From assembly GCA_013416795.1 (NCBI GenBank), contig RQSC01000908.1:1-64000 (forward strand): a stretch of 64,000 bases of DNA, written 5' to 3'. Positions 1 through 12,000 of this stretch are shown piece by piece (the first letter of the stretch is position 1; every line of letters starts with the position of its first letter). A model generated the notes under the pieces. The model worked only from the letters and a program-made list of their open reading frames with translations. It did not search any database and was not told where the DNA came from. The translations under genes were made by a program, and so were the position numbers. This DNA comes from Prasinococcaceae sp. CCMP 1430. Its lineage: Eukaryota; Prasinodermophyta; Palmophyllophyceae; Prasinococcales; Prasinococcaceae.

Positions 1-3000
1 CGGGGGGGGGCCGCGTCGGACGTGGCGCTGGGCCTGCGGGCGCGAACGCTGCTCGCGGCGCTGATGTCGGCGGCGTCCGACGTGCACACGCAGCGCGACG
101 CGCTCGCGGAGCTCAGGACGGTCTGCGCCGAGGCGGGGTCGCCCGCAGTCGGGCTGGTTGCGCTGCTGGGCTCCGCAGGCAACGCAGGCCACGCCGCCGC
201 CGCCGAGGCGGGCCTACTCGACGTGGTCATCGCGAGCTTCGGTGGAGCCCGCAGCGCCGTCGACGGCACTGCAGCCATCAGCAGCGCGTCGATGTCGTAC
301 GGCATCCAGACGGAGGCGCTCGCCCTCGCGCGCGAGCTCGTCGAGCGCTGCTGCGCGGGTGCGAGCGCGAGCGCTCGAGATGCGCGCCGCCGCTCAGAGG
401 ACGCTTTCGTCAAGGCGAAGTCCGAGGTGGTGCAAGCCAGCGCGCTCCAGTGCGCGCTCGCCGCGCTACGCGCCGAGGCAGAGGCCATATCGGGTGGCGC
501 TGGCATCGTGGTAGACGCCGCCGTTACCGCCGCCGCCTCCGCCGCCGCCGCCGCCGCCGCCGCCGCGGACGGTGCTGCCGGGGCGGCAGAGGCCGCGCAC
601 GCCCGCGACGTGACGGCGCTCTCCGAACACGCTACCAAATTCGCGGGGAAGCTCGCCATTCGCTACGCGCGCGCCAAGACTGGCGCGCTGCAGGGCGCCA
701 TCCTCGAGAGCCTCGGCGCGCTGGCCGCGCTCTTCGGCGGCGCGCTCGAGAAGGAGCGCTCAAAGTGGCTGCCGGGGGGAAACCTCGTCGAGGGCCTCGT
801 GTGCAAGTGCGTGAGCGTGGCGCGCGCGCAGCTCGCGCTGCTGCAGCAGCGGGCCTCCGGCGCGGGCAGTGGCGCGGGTGCCCGCCGCGGCGGCACAGAC
901 GCGGGCTCGCGCGGGGCTTCGTCCGGTGACAAGTACGCGCCGCGCGTGATGGCGGGCGCGCTGCGCGCGCTGGACCTCTGCCTGCGGCGGCCCGGCGCGG
1001 CGTCCGCCATCGACGAGCGCGGCGCCTCGGATCTGTGGGAATGCGTTACGCGCACGCTGCAGCTCGGCGACGATGGGGAGAAGACCGGACACGCCACGAC
1101 GCGCGCGGCGGTCGCCCTGCTCGCGCACCACGCCGGCACGGTCCTGTTTGCGCCCATCCTGGCGGATGCCGCCTCGCTGCGCCCCATGTACGCGCTGCTG
1201 CAGGCGCTCGGAAAGCACAACGACCAAGGCGTTCGCGGCCTGTCTGGGCCCGCGCTCGAGGCCTTCCTTCAGACGCTGGCGAGGGGCATGCTGTCCGACG
1301 GCGCGGGCGCGGCCAGCGCCGTCCACGAGGAGCTCTATCGCGAGATGGTGGGCAGCGCGCGCGGAGTGCTCGGTCCCAGCGGCTCCGCCGAGAGCAGGCA
1401 GAGCGTGGCGTCGGCGGTGCGCTGCGTCGGCGCGCTGGCGGCGCCCACCGCGAGGTTTTTTGGGCCAGAGCGGGCGCAGGCAGAGCTGCAAGGCATGCTC
1501 GCCATGCTGCTGCCGCACGCGGCGGCGGCGCAGATCCGAGCCCTCGATTTCGCAGAGGACGCCATCGGCATGTCGTGCGCGCTGCTTCGAGCCTTCGCGC
1601 TGCTTGCGGCGGCCATCGAGACGCTCGACAGCTCCGCTGTCGCGGCGTTCGCAGACGTGCTCTCGGCGACGCTCGTGTATTTGCCCGACATGTATCGCAA
1701 GCAGCGCGCGAGATTCTACGCGGCCGTGGCCGCGTTGCTGCAGGCGCTGTTTGCTGCCGAGGGCGATCGTCACGCCGCCGTTGCGGCCGCCGTCATGAAC
1801 ACGCTCGCGCGGCGGTCCATCGATCTCGCGCTGCTCCCTGCATCCGCAGATTCTGGAAGTGCAGCGCCCATCGCCCTGGTGGATGCGCGCGCTGTGGGCG
1901 AGGGCGAGGAGGACTGGTGGCTCGACGCCGAAAGCGGAAGTCCCGGGGTCGCCCTCGCGGCGTACACGCGCGGAGCGTTGTCGCGGCCGATGCGATCTGA
2001 CTACGCCGGGCTGTGGGTCGCACTCGCGTCCGGGAGCGTACCGCCTCCCGAGGCGGTCGGAACGCGTGACGAGGCGAGGCATGTATATGCGGGCGCCTGC
2101 GCCGCCACCTCCGGCGCATCTGGTCATGACTCGACGAGCGCTGGCCCGGACGGCACAGGGCATTGGCACAGCACCGCCTCCGCTGCCGTCTTGTACTTTT
2201 GCGAGGCCGCGCTCGACGTGATGGAGGCGCTCGACCTTCGCTACACGGAGCGCATAGGCAGCGATGCCCTGCTGCCCAGCGCCGGCGTCGACAAGGACGG
2301 CGCCTCGCACGACCTCGTGTCGGGCGTTGCCCTCGCCGCCTCAAATCCTGGGGACATGGCGCGCTTCCTCGCGCTCACGAGCCTTCTGCGCGAGGTTGTG
2401 GAGCGGCTGCCTTACCACCATGCGGCGGCATGGGTGCCTGAGACCGTCCGGCGCTGCATCGCGCTGGCCGAACAGTACCCCCTGCTTTCGGGCTTTTACA
2501 AGCTGCTTGAGGTCGCGAGCGTTGTGTGTCGGGCTGAAATGAGCAGCGGGGGGGGCCCATGCACAGCGTCCGGCAACGAGATCGGGAGCACGAGCGGCGA
2601 GCGCACAGTGGGCCACTGCATGGACGTTGATGGCGCAGAGGACGGCCTCGGCGAGTCTGTGCGCTCGTCCGACAATGGCCTCGGCGATGCGCGCGTGATG
2701 CTGACGTCGTACCTGCCCCTCGTGGCGTCCCGCGCGCGACGGTACCCAGACCTTGAGCTCAAGACAAGCTGCTTGCGCTGCGCGTTGGTGGGCGTGCCTG
2801 CTATGGTCCATGCGCGTGAGGCGGCCTGCACGCTCATTGAGGGCTTTAGCGTGGTCGCTGAGCATGCCCCGCTGTCTGCGCCTGTGCTCGCAGCGCTCGA
2901 GAGATGGAACCGGGTGCGGCCCTCGACGCTGTTGCCCAACCTGCCGCGAATCGTCAGGGCCATGACGCGCGCTCTTGGCATTGACAAGGCGTACGCCCAC

Positions 3001-6000
3001 AGCGCTGCCCAGGACCGCGCGCTGCGCTTTCTTGGATCCATCGGCGGCCTGGTGCACACCGCCGTCGCCGATGGGGACGGCGCCCTCGGCGCTCCGTGGA
3101 CGTCGCCTGGAAGGGCGGGGTCGCTGGGTTGCGTCGGCGAGGTGCACGGTGGAGCGGGCGCGTCTGAGCTCTTCGATCCGGTCGAGCGGCCCGTGAGTAT
3201 GCCCCTCGGCAGCGTGGACCCTTACAGACATGTCGGTGTACCGCTCGACGCCCTCGCCGGCAATGTTACGCGCCTCTCCCTGCATGCGGTGGATCCCGCA
3301 GTGCGACTGGCCGCCCGCGAGGCGCTGCACGCGTTGGTGTCTTTCGCCGTTGGTGCCGGGGTTGAGCTCATCGGCCGCGGTAGCGTGAGCTCGCGCGGGC
3401 GTGACGGGGGCGGTCACGGAACCGGAGCCGACTTTGAACGTGCTGCCTCCGAGCGCATGGACGGCTTCTACAGACAGGTCATGCCCGCTGTGCTGGAGCT
3501 TGCAGCGAGCGGCGACAGCGCTTCGAGCGTCATGTTCGGCGACCTCTCCTATCAGCTTGTGCACTGGTTTACCTCCAATCGTGACAGAGATAATCCGGAG
3601 AGCATTGCCATCCTCGACGCCATTCTCGATGGGATGTGCCACGAGTCCAGCGTGCCCATACGGGAGCGCAGTACAGCGCTCGTCGAAGAGTTCATGAGGT
3701 GGTACGTCGCATGATTCGCGCTGTTGAGAGCGTGTGCCCGTGCGTGCGTGGTCGCCCCTGCTGCGTGCACACACGCGGCACTTGCATGAGCGCGTGCCTT
3801 CTCCTGGAAGCCGCGCCCTGTAGTCACCCGGTGACCATGCCACTGATCACGCTGCAACCCTTGTGGTGCACTCTGTATCGTCGCCCCCCGCCATTGGCGC
3901 GAACCCCACCTTCGAACGCGCCCACTGCCAGGTCTATCAAACACACGGCGTCCGAGGAGCTCGCGCGGGTTAACGCCGACGAGCTGCTGCGCCGGCTTCA
4001 GCTTCGGCTTTCCGATCCGAGCGTGCTACGTCGCGTTGGGGCCTGCCTTGCGTTGCGTCGCCTGTACGGAGTGTTGCGCTCGCAGCGCGCTCTGCTGGAT
4101 CGATTCTTGCTTGACTTCTTCCCCCACGCGATGACCGCACTTGCGATGGCCGCGGAGAGCAGCACCAGCACTAGCCTGGGCGAGGGCAATTCGGAGCACT
4201 CGCACAGCGCAGTTGAGGAGGCGCAGCAGGCCCTTCATGTCGTGACTGAGCTATGCAAGCACCACCAGAGCGTCTTTCGCGAGTCCAAGGCAGAGCGCGG
4301 TAGGCTTACGTGCACCGCGGACGTTGTTGCGTGGGTATGGACCCACACTTGGAAGACTCAGCGCGTGGTGCGCAAGGCCGCCATGCGCACGTTCTGCGGG
4401 CTGCTGCGGGGACGCGCGCAGTCGAATGGTGAGGACGAGCGCGCGGCGATTTTGAGGTGGGTGGGAAACAACGCGAGTCTTGTGAAGAGCACGATCGATG
4501 CCGTCGCCCTTTCGGCATCGCAGAGTGCTATTGAGGACCTCGACGTGCGCGGACAGTCGGACGCGGACATGCGACGCGTGCTATCGCACGTGCGTGCCAT
4601 ACAGGCCGCCCTCAACTGGCACGAATGGGCGCTCAAGAAGCGCGTCGTTTCCGTGGCAGAGTTGTCACACGGCGAGGCCGGCGCTGGTGGCCAATGCGAC
4701 GGCCCGGGCGCGCGCTGCGTGCGTGCGGCATCGGGTGCGGTGGCGAGACTATGCCTCATCAACGCCAATGATCTGCCCCAGGAGGTCGAGAGCGCCCTCG
4801 CACCGAGGCTGCGCTCGCACGTCGTCTCGAGCTCTCCCTTCAGCCCGCACCTTGCTGAGCTCCTCAGCGAGGGCGTCGACCTTCTCATGGACCTGCAGCG
4901 ATTCCTGCTTGCACTGCCGGACACACGCGACGGAACGCTCGCGCTGGTTGGCGATTGCGCGTCTGCGAGCGTCTGTGCCGCGCTCGCCGCGTGCGTCCTG
5001 TCGCCCAACGACGTCGGCCTCAGCGCGGCGGACACCAAAGGCAGGGACAACGCAAAAGTTCAAACAGTCAGGATCGTGGCGAAGCGCGCCATCTGGGCAC
5101 GCGCAGCGAGGGGCGGTGGTGGTGGTGGCGGCGGCGACGGCATGGGTGGAGATGGCCTGGCACCGGCAGGTCAGTGCGCGCTGCTCGAGGGCATTGGCAA
5201 GGCAATGCGCTGGTACTTGAAACACCCCATCGCGAGCGTCCCGGGGCTTACCGCCGCTATCACCGAGCGTGGCACGGCGAGCAGTCGCGCGCTTGGCGCG
5301 GTTGAGCTGGCCGTGGCCGGCCTGCGCGCGATGGACAAGGCAAATGTGCTTGCGGCACTCTGCGGCGAGGTGTTCTGCGAGACGCTTCCGCCCGAACTGT
5401 TGCGGTGCGCACAGGCTGCGGCAGGGGCCAGCTCGTCGCCGCTCCTGCGCCTCGCTGGGGGTATGTTCGAGCTGGCGCTTGCGCTCGACAGCACCCGCAG
5501 ACATGGCGTTTTCCTCAGCCTTCTCAGCGATAGCGACCCCGCTTCTGCGCGCTTGTACGGCGCATGCAAAAAGTCGGTCGACAAATGGGTGGCGTTTAGC
5601 AGCGAGAGCATCGTCGCGTTGCTCTTCATCAGGGCGCCCGCGAGCACCGTCGCGCGCTCCCTGCTTGTTGAGAGCCTGGCAGAGGCCTGCAGCATGCCAC
5701 GAGCTTCCTTGGACGGGATGACGACGTCGGGTTCGGATGCTGCGCCTTTAGCCCTGTCGCTATCGCAGAAGCTCGGGGTCGGGCAGGCGGCCCAGCTGGC
5801 CGCACGCGCGGCGAAACACGTACGCGAGCTTTCGAAAAATGAAGCGTGGCTCGACGAGCCCGGCATGCTATCACATGTGACGCCTTGGGTGCGGCAGCGC
5901 CGACTCTTTTTGCAGGTGATTGACCCCCTCATCAAGCTCGACGAGCGCTCTACGCTCTCAGAAAGCTCCCCCTCCCATGACTTCATCGTGGGCGAGTTCA

Positions 6001-9000
6001 CCGCGTGCGTGCGTGCGCAGCAGCACAACCGCCTCTGCTGCGCAGGGAATGCGACGCGTCTCGCGGGCGAGTCGGAATCGACGAATGACGGAAACGAGGA
6101 CATCCCCGCGCACGCCCAGGCTGAGCTCATCTCGCTCCAGGCTGATGCCATGGCGCTGCTCCCCGCCTTCGTGCGATCGGCATGGGCAGACCATGGCGGC
6201 GCAGGCAGCCTTTCGAGTCCGGGTGGCCGTGGCAGAGAGGGCGATAGAGACCAACTGATGAAGGCGATCCGCGACGTGCTTACTCTTGACCTACCGTTGG
6301 AGCGCTCAGCGGAACACTGGCGTGAGCGCGAGTGCTCGCCGCAATACATGCGCATGGGCCGCCTCGTTGGCGGGCTGCTAGCGAGCGCGCGCGCAGCCTT
6401 GGAGGTTGGCGCTGACGCCGCTGTCCTCAGAGTGCTTCTGAGATCGCCGCTCCTGCGCGACCCCAAGCATGTGCTCGCGCCCGCAGTGGACGAGGCGATG
6501 GAGGAGTGGGCGCAGGCCGTCGCCGCGACTGCCGCCGGCGTTGGCGGGCTCGCGGGAGCCTCACAAGGGCTCCCTGGCAGCCCGGGCGAGAGTGTCCGCG
6601 GGCCCGTCGCGGATGCGCTGGGGCTCTCCAAACTGCCACGTGCCGTGGCGAGCATCCTGGAGATGTGCCGCTCTCTCTTTCTCGATGACGATGCGGCCCA
6701 CGAGGGCGATCTGCGCTGCGTCAGCGACAGGCTACTCCCTCGCATCATCTCCAAGTGCGATCCTGCGGCGCGCGCAGTGATCCTTCACGCGTTCCTCGAT
6801 CGTTTGCTCGCTGCCATCGATGCCGCTGCAAGGGTCGGCCCGCAAGGACGTACGGACGAGGCTGAGCGTGCGCTGCTCACGGCGGGCGCCTGCGCGTGGG
6901 GCATACTTGGCGAGCTTCTTTTCGGCCTCACAACTGATGCGGTCAAGGAGCACGCGCCCTCCTTCAGCACAAAGGTGGTCGTGCAGAAAGCGGAGAGGGC
7001 GATGAAGCACACGCCGACGCATGACTCGAACGAGGGCGCCGTCGCGGAGTGCTCTGCGAGAGCCTTTGCCGCGCTTGCGCGCGCATTCGTGTGCCTGAAC
7101 ATCGCTAGCACAAGCGTTGATGGATTGGTGACAGAGCGGCTTATCGACAGGCTCAGGCCTTCGGGGGGCGACTTCCAGGCGTTCGCCACTGCTGCGTCTC
7201 AACCGAGCGTTGTTCTCTCGTTGCCTGTCGAGATGGCTGAATCCAACTCCTTGCAGCGCCGAAGGGCGCATCTGCGCGCGTCGTGGGGTGCTACGGCTGT
7301 GGCTGCAGCGGACACGGCCGCAGACGCCCCGCCGCATGCCTGGATGCGCTCGTCAGTCGTGTCACAGGCGCTCGCAGTGTCGCAGCTCAACACGCTCGCG
7401 GCGCTACCGCGCAACGAGGGAGGGCGCGCCGCTGGAGGCGGGCGGCCCAAGGGCAGCACGACAGCGACTATTTCGGCGAGCGTCGGGGCAGCCAGCCCGA
7501 GTGCGCTCACGCTTGAGCTCACGCAGGGCGACGGCGGTATGAATGCAGGTGCGACCGTCTCCGGCAGGGGCATTCCCGCAGCTGTGGCGGCTGCAGGTGT
7601 GCTGGACGAGCGCGATGACGACGACGAGCTCGACGGCCACCCCGTTGCGCGCGCGCTACGTTTGATCGTCGAGCGTATGGCGTCTCGCGACAGCCCCGAG
7701 GCGGGAGGTGGCGAGTCGCCCAGGCCTCGGTGGATTGCGTCGATGACCGAGGTCATGGATGCACCCGCCACGCCCCTGCACACTCGCCTGCTCATGGCGA
7801 AGGCCTTTCTTTGCGCGCCTGGAGTGGTGACGAGGTACAGCCGGTGGGTCTTCGGCCCATGCGCGCGCGCAGTGTTGTCGACGACGTCCGCGGCCGCGGG
7901 CGCGGAGGGCGAGAGCGCCAGTGGTCTGCACCTGAATTATCTTGTGCGCGACTGCCTTGTTGCGGCCGTCGCATGGCTGGAAGCTATTGGAACGGCTAAG
8001 CTGCTGCGCTCCGAGCCCGGCTCGAGCGAGGAAGCCCGCAAACTCGTGATCTTTGCCTGCCGCTCCGCATGGTCCTCCAAATGCAGCACCTATCGCACGC
8101 TGCGTGACACTATCGTGCTCCTGCGGCCTCTCGTGCGTGCGTGGGCTGTGGAGCTCGGTCTGGGGCCCGACCTCGCGCTGGGGCACTTTGGTGCAGCCGC
8201 GGTGGCAGACGAGCGCGCGGCAGCAGAAATCAACCCAAACGGTGCCTCCGGCCACAGCGAGCGTGAGAGTGCTCTGCACCACACGCTTGCTGGCCTCCAT
8301 GTGCTGGGCATGCTTGCCCAGAGCGGGGCGCCGTGTGCTGGGCAAGAGGCTGATTGGGAGGGCGTGTGGCCGCGCCTGCTGGATTTCGTTGGCTCGCGGC
8401 GCAAACGTGTTCGGCAACTCGCCGCTGAGACGCTCGGCGTATGTCTGGCTACGCTGCACTGCCGCGTCCCGCGGAGTGGCGCGTACGCGCGCTTGCTCGA
8501 GCAGACGCGGCAGCGATACGCGCACTTGCTGCTTGACGGCGGGTCGGCCAGCAGGCGTGCGAGTGGGCGTGCCAGCACAGCCGACGCTTTCAGCAGTGGA
8601 TCTGCTGCCCCGACCGCTCTGCCCGAGGGTGAGACGGTACTGGCTATCGATGCGACCGCCGCGCATCACTGTATGGTGATCGACAAGACGCTTGAGCAGG
8701 CGCTGGCCGACCGCGCGCGCAGTGTGCATGGCGAGGCGCGGCTCGCTGCCCTGCGAGCTCTTCGCGCGCGCGCGTCTTTTGGGGTCAAAGGCGGCTGCGC
8801 GACGACCGGACGAGAGCTGTTGCTGGACTCGCTCATGCCGACCCTTCGTCTAGTCTTGGACAAGCACGACCCTCCGGCGCAGCTTCTTGCGGTTCAGCTT
8901 CTCAGCCATCTGCTGCCGTACCTTTTTGACGCCGGCACGAGCGATGCGCAGCGCCAGCGCACGGAGCGCGCGCGCGCCGAGTTGCTCGCGCTCTTGCGCC

Positions 9001-12000
9001 TGCGGTTTGCGTCACACTCGGACGAGGCCTGCCGGAGCGAGTACCACGCCATGCTCATGGCCGCGGCCGCAGGGGAGGGCATCGCGCCCCTCCAAGGCGA
9101 GGTGCGCGTGCATCTGCTCGGTGCCCTGACGGACCCCTCGCATAGGCTGCGCACCGCGGCCGCCAACTGGCTGCACGAGCACCTCCCGCCCGAAGCGCCA
9201 CAACGCCTCGCCTGGCTGCTCGAGGCGGCTGCATGTGCTGAGGTGGCAGCGTCCGCGCCGTGTGTCGCCGCAACGCTCATGGTGCAGCTGGGTCGCGACT
9301 CGCCCACGTGGGACGACACGTCGGCCTATGCTCGCAAGCAACTTGCGAACGCGACGTTCGGCGAGGGCAGGGTATTTCAAGGAGGAACCGACGTTGGAGG
9401 GGCCGCAGAGTCTTTGCCTCTGACGCCCATGTTTTCGTCCCTCCCGAGGTCGATGCTGCCGGAGTCAGCGCACCCAAGCGAGGCAGATGTGGCAGGTATG
9501 TTCAGCGCGGGCGCGAGCAGTGCCTGCATGCACATGGACGCGCATTGGACGAACGTTGCCGGTGTTAACCCGCGGCGCGCCCGCGCTGTGCGCATCCTGT
9601 GTTGCCTCTCGTTGGGCCGCCTGCCGGCACGACGCTCACTCGATGCGACATTGGCGTCGGCGTCGCAGGCTCACAACGGGCGCGACCCGGCTGGGTGCTT
9701 GCCACACAGGCTCGTGGCGGCGCGGGAGGCTTCACGCAGCTGACGTCAGCCTCGCTGGTGCCTATGTCGATGACGCTGAGCCAGATGCCCTCAGCCGAGT
9801 ACGCGGGAGGGCGAAACTCCCTCCTCGCGGAGGTTTCGGGCGCGAGCGGTGTCAGCGCATCGACTTTGGGGTCGCTTGCGGGTGCGACAAAGCGCTCGCG
9901 CCTGGCCATGCGGCGCCCGTTGGCGATGTCGTCCTTCGTGCCGATGCTGGAAGGTGCGCGAGCGTCGTCTCTGCGAAAGCAGAGGCTGAACGCCGAGCGC
10001 CGTGAACAGGACGCGCGGGCCAACGCGGTGCCAATGTTCAGGGAGTACAGGCCCGGTGAGCTGGTCGACATTCAGATCTCCCCCCGTGATCTGTTCGCTC
10101 CGCTCGCGCGCGTTGCTGCGGCGGACGCGGAGGTCGCCATTGTTTTGCTGAAGCCTATACTGGCAGCCACGCGCGATGACGAGGGGGCGCGGGCAGAGTG
10201 GGCGCGCTGCGAGGTAGCGTTTGCAGCAATGTTGGAGTCCTCTGCGGGCTCACCCGCGCCTGTTGCTCTAGTGCATGCCGCCGCGATCGATTGCTGTGAA
10301 GCGCGCCAACCGCTGCGCATTGGGCACGATGCGCTCGCCGCTGCGAGCACTCCTGCGGGCCTGGCCGCCGGTGCCGCACAAATCATCGAGGAGCTGCTCA
10401 TCACGTCTCCAGATACAGCGAAGTCGAACAAAAGGCACCGGAGTGGAGGCGTGCGGAATGCGGAGCGAGGTACGCTCGTAGCTGGTCTGGCGGAGCGCCT
10501 TTCCTTGCTGGCGCTTGCTCATGTTTTGCGACAGCCCCTTGCTGACATTTCATAGGCGCGGATGCCACCGCGAGCGTCACATCCCTGGCCCCCTCGCCCG
10601 AGGCGGCACGCCCGCTGTGGATGTGCCTGAGCCGTTTGTACATGGACCTGTGCGAGGATGAGAGCGCCGCCGGCTGCCTCGTCTCGGGTGGAATAGCCTC
10701 GATGACTGCGACGCTGAGGGCGCTTTGTGCGCGTGCTGCGGGCGATCCCATGGCGGTGCGCAAAGCCGTCGAGGGTTCGCTCAAGACTCAACGCACGTCA
10801 CCAGACAAGTATGATAAGGCCGAGGCCAACGTGTGGTACGACATCGACCTCGAGGCTATGCAGGCGCTCGGCGATTGGGACATGCTACTGGCGAATGTGC
10901 AGGTCGAGATTAGTGACATGATGCAGGAAGATGAGGCGGGACCTGCCGGCGACCAGCTGGCACAGAGGCACGAGGGGGCAGACCGCCACGCGGACCCAGA
11001 GGCAGCCGTTCGTGCGCAGGGGGAGGTGCGCGCTCTCCTGCACCCCGAGCGTGGGCGATTGCTGTCTATGTACGTGATTGCTGCTTCGCACAAAGGCGGC
11101 GCGGAGGCGCGCGCTCTTGTGGACCGTTGGGAGGAGCTCCAAGGAGACGCGCTCAGTCGAGAGGGCAACGAGGCCATCGGAGAGGTGCGTGGGAGAATCG
11201 CTTCTTCGCTTGCGCGCGAGCCACCTTTGTGAGTGCGGTTCGTCTTTCCCCCAGTGCTGACATGGACTGCGCGCTTTCGTACACCCTTGCGCGCCCAGGT
11301 CGAGCGCTTGGAGCTCCACGCAAGCTCTCTGGCAGCAGCCGCTCTGCAGTGCGGGCGCGAGGCGATGGTCCCGCATCTGGCCGAGACAGCACGCGCACGC
11401 GCGTGCCGTCGGCTCGCATCGCTTCACCCTCTCGCCACGCGGGCGCGCCACGCGGCACTGGCTGACCTTGAGGCGCTCAATGCGGTCGAGGCTGCCGCTG
11501 CCGTGGCCGTGCGGGTCCGCGAAAGCCTAGGGGGTGGCGGCACGACCGCCACGCTCGCCGCGGCGGCGGCAATGGAGGCTAGACGGCAAGTGTCTGCGCC
11601 CTGGCCCGACGCCGTGTGGGACGGCCCGCACGAGTGGCACGCGGCAGTGCGTGCCCGCCACGCGGCACTCCAGACAGTTGAGAAGGCCGGTGCCATCACA
11701 GGATCATTGAGTTCCAGCAAGAGCGCCCCGGCCGGTGCCTCCGCAGTCGCTGCGCGGGACATGTCAATGCGTCAAATGATGCGCGATGCCACCCGCGCAG
11801 CGCTTGACGTCGGCGAGCTTCGCACGGCGCAGGCATTCCTCGGCTCGCTGTCGCAACTCGACACAAGGATCGCCAACGCTGCGGCGAACCCTGCCGTCGC
11901 GTCCTCGGCGGAGGACAGGTTGCTGCTGAGCGCGCAATGGCAGGCAATGGAAGCCCGCGGCGCGCCGATGTGGTTCCTCCAGGAGCGCAAGAAGGGGCTC

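Noticed and set aside
760-2310. Long minus-strand open frame (516 codons) antisense to DNA-PKcs
   Set aside because: Arg/His/Ala-biased shadow of the plus-strand frame in GC-rich DNA, with no motif; many others like it (for example 12610-14292 and 29971-31812 on the minus strand, 19338-20798 on the plus strand) were dismissed for the same reason.
11185-11298. In-frame TGA at 11230-11232 as a stop or selenocysteine codon in DNA-PKcs
   Set aside because: A GT-AG intron (11185-11298, donor GTGCGT, CTGAC branch-like site, CCCAG acceptor) removes it in phase 0 and gives a continuous FAT domain.
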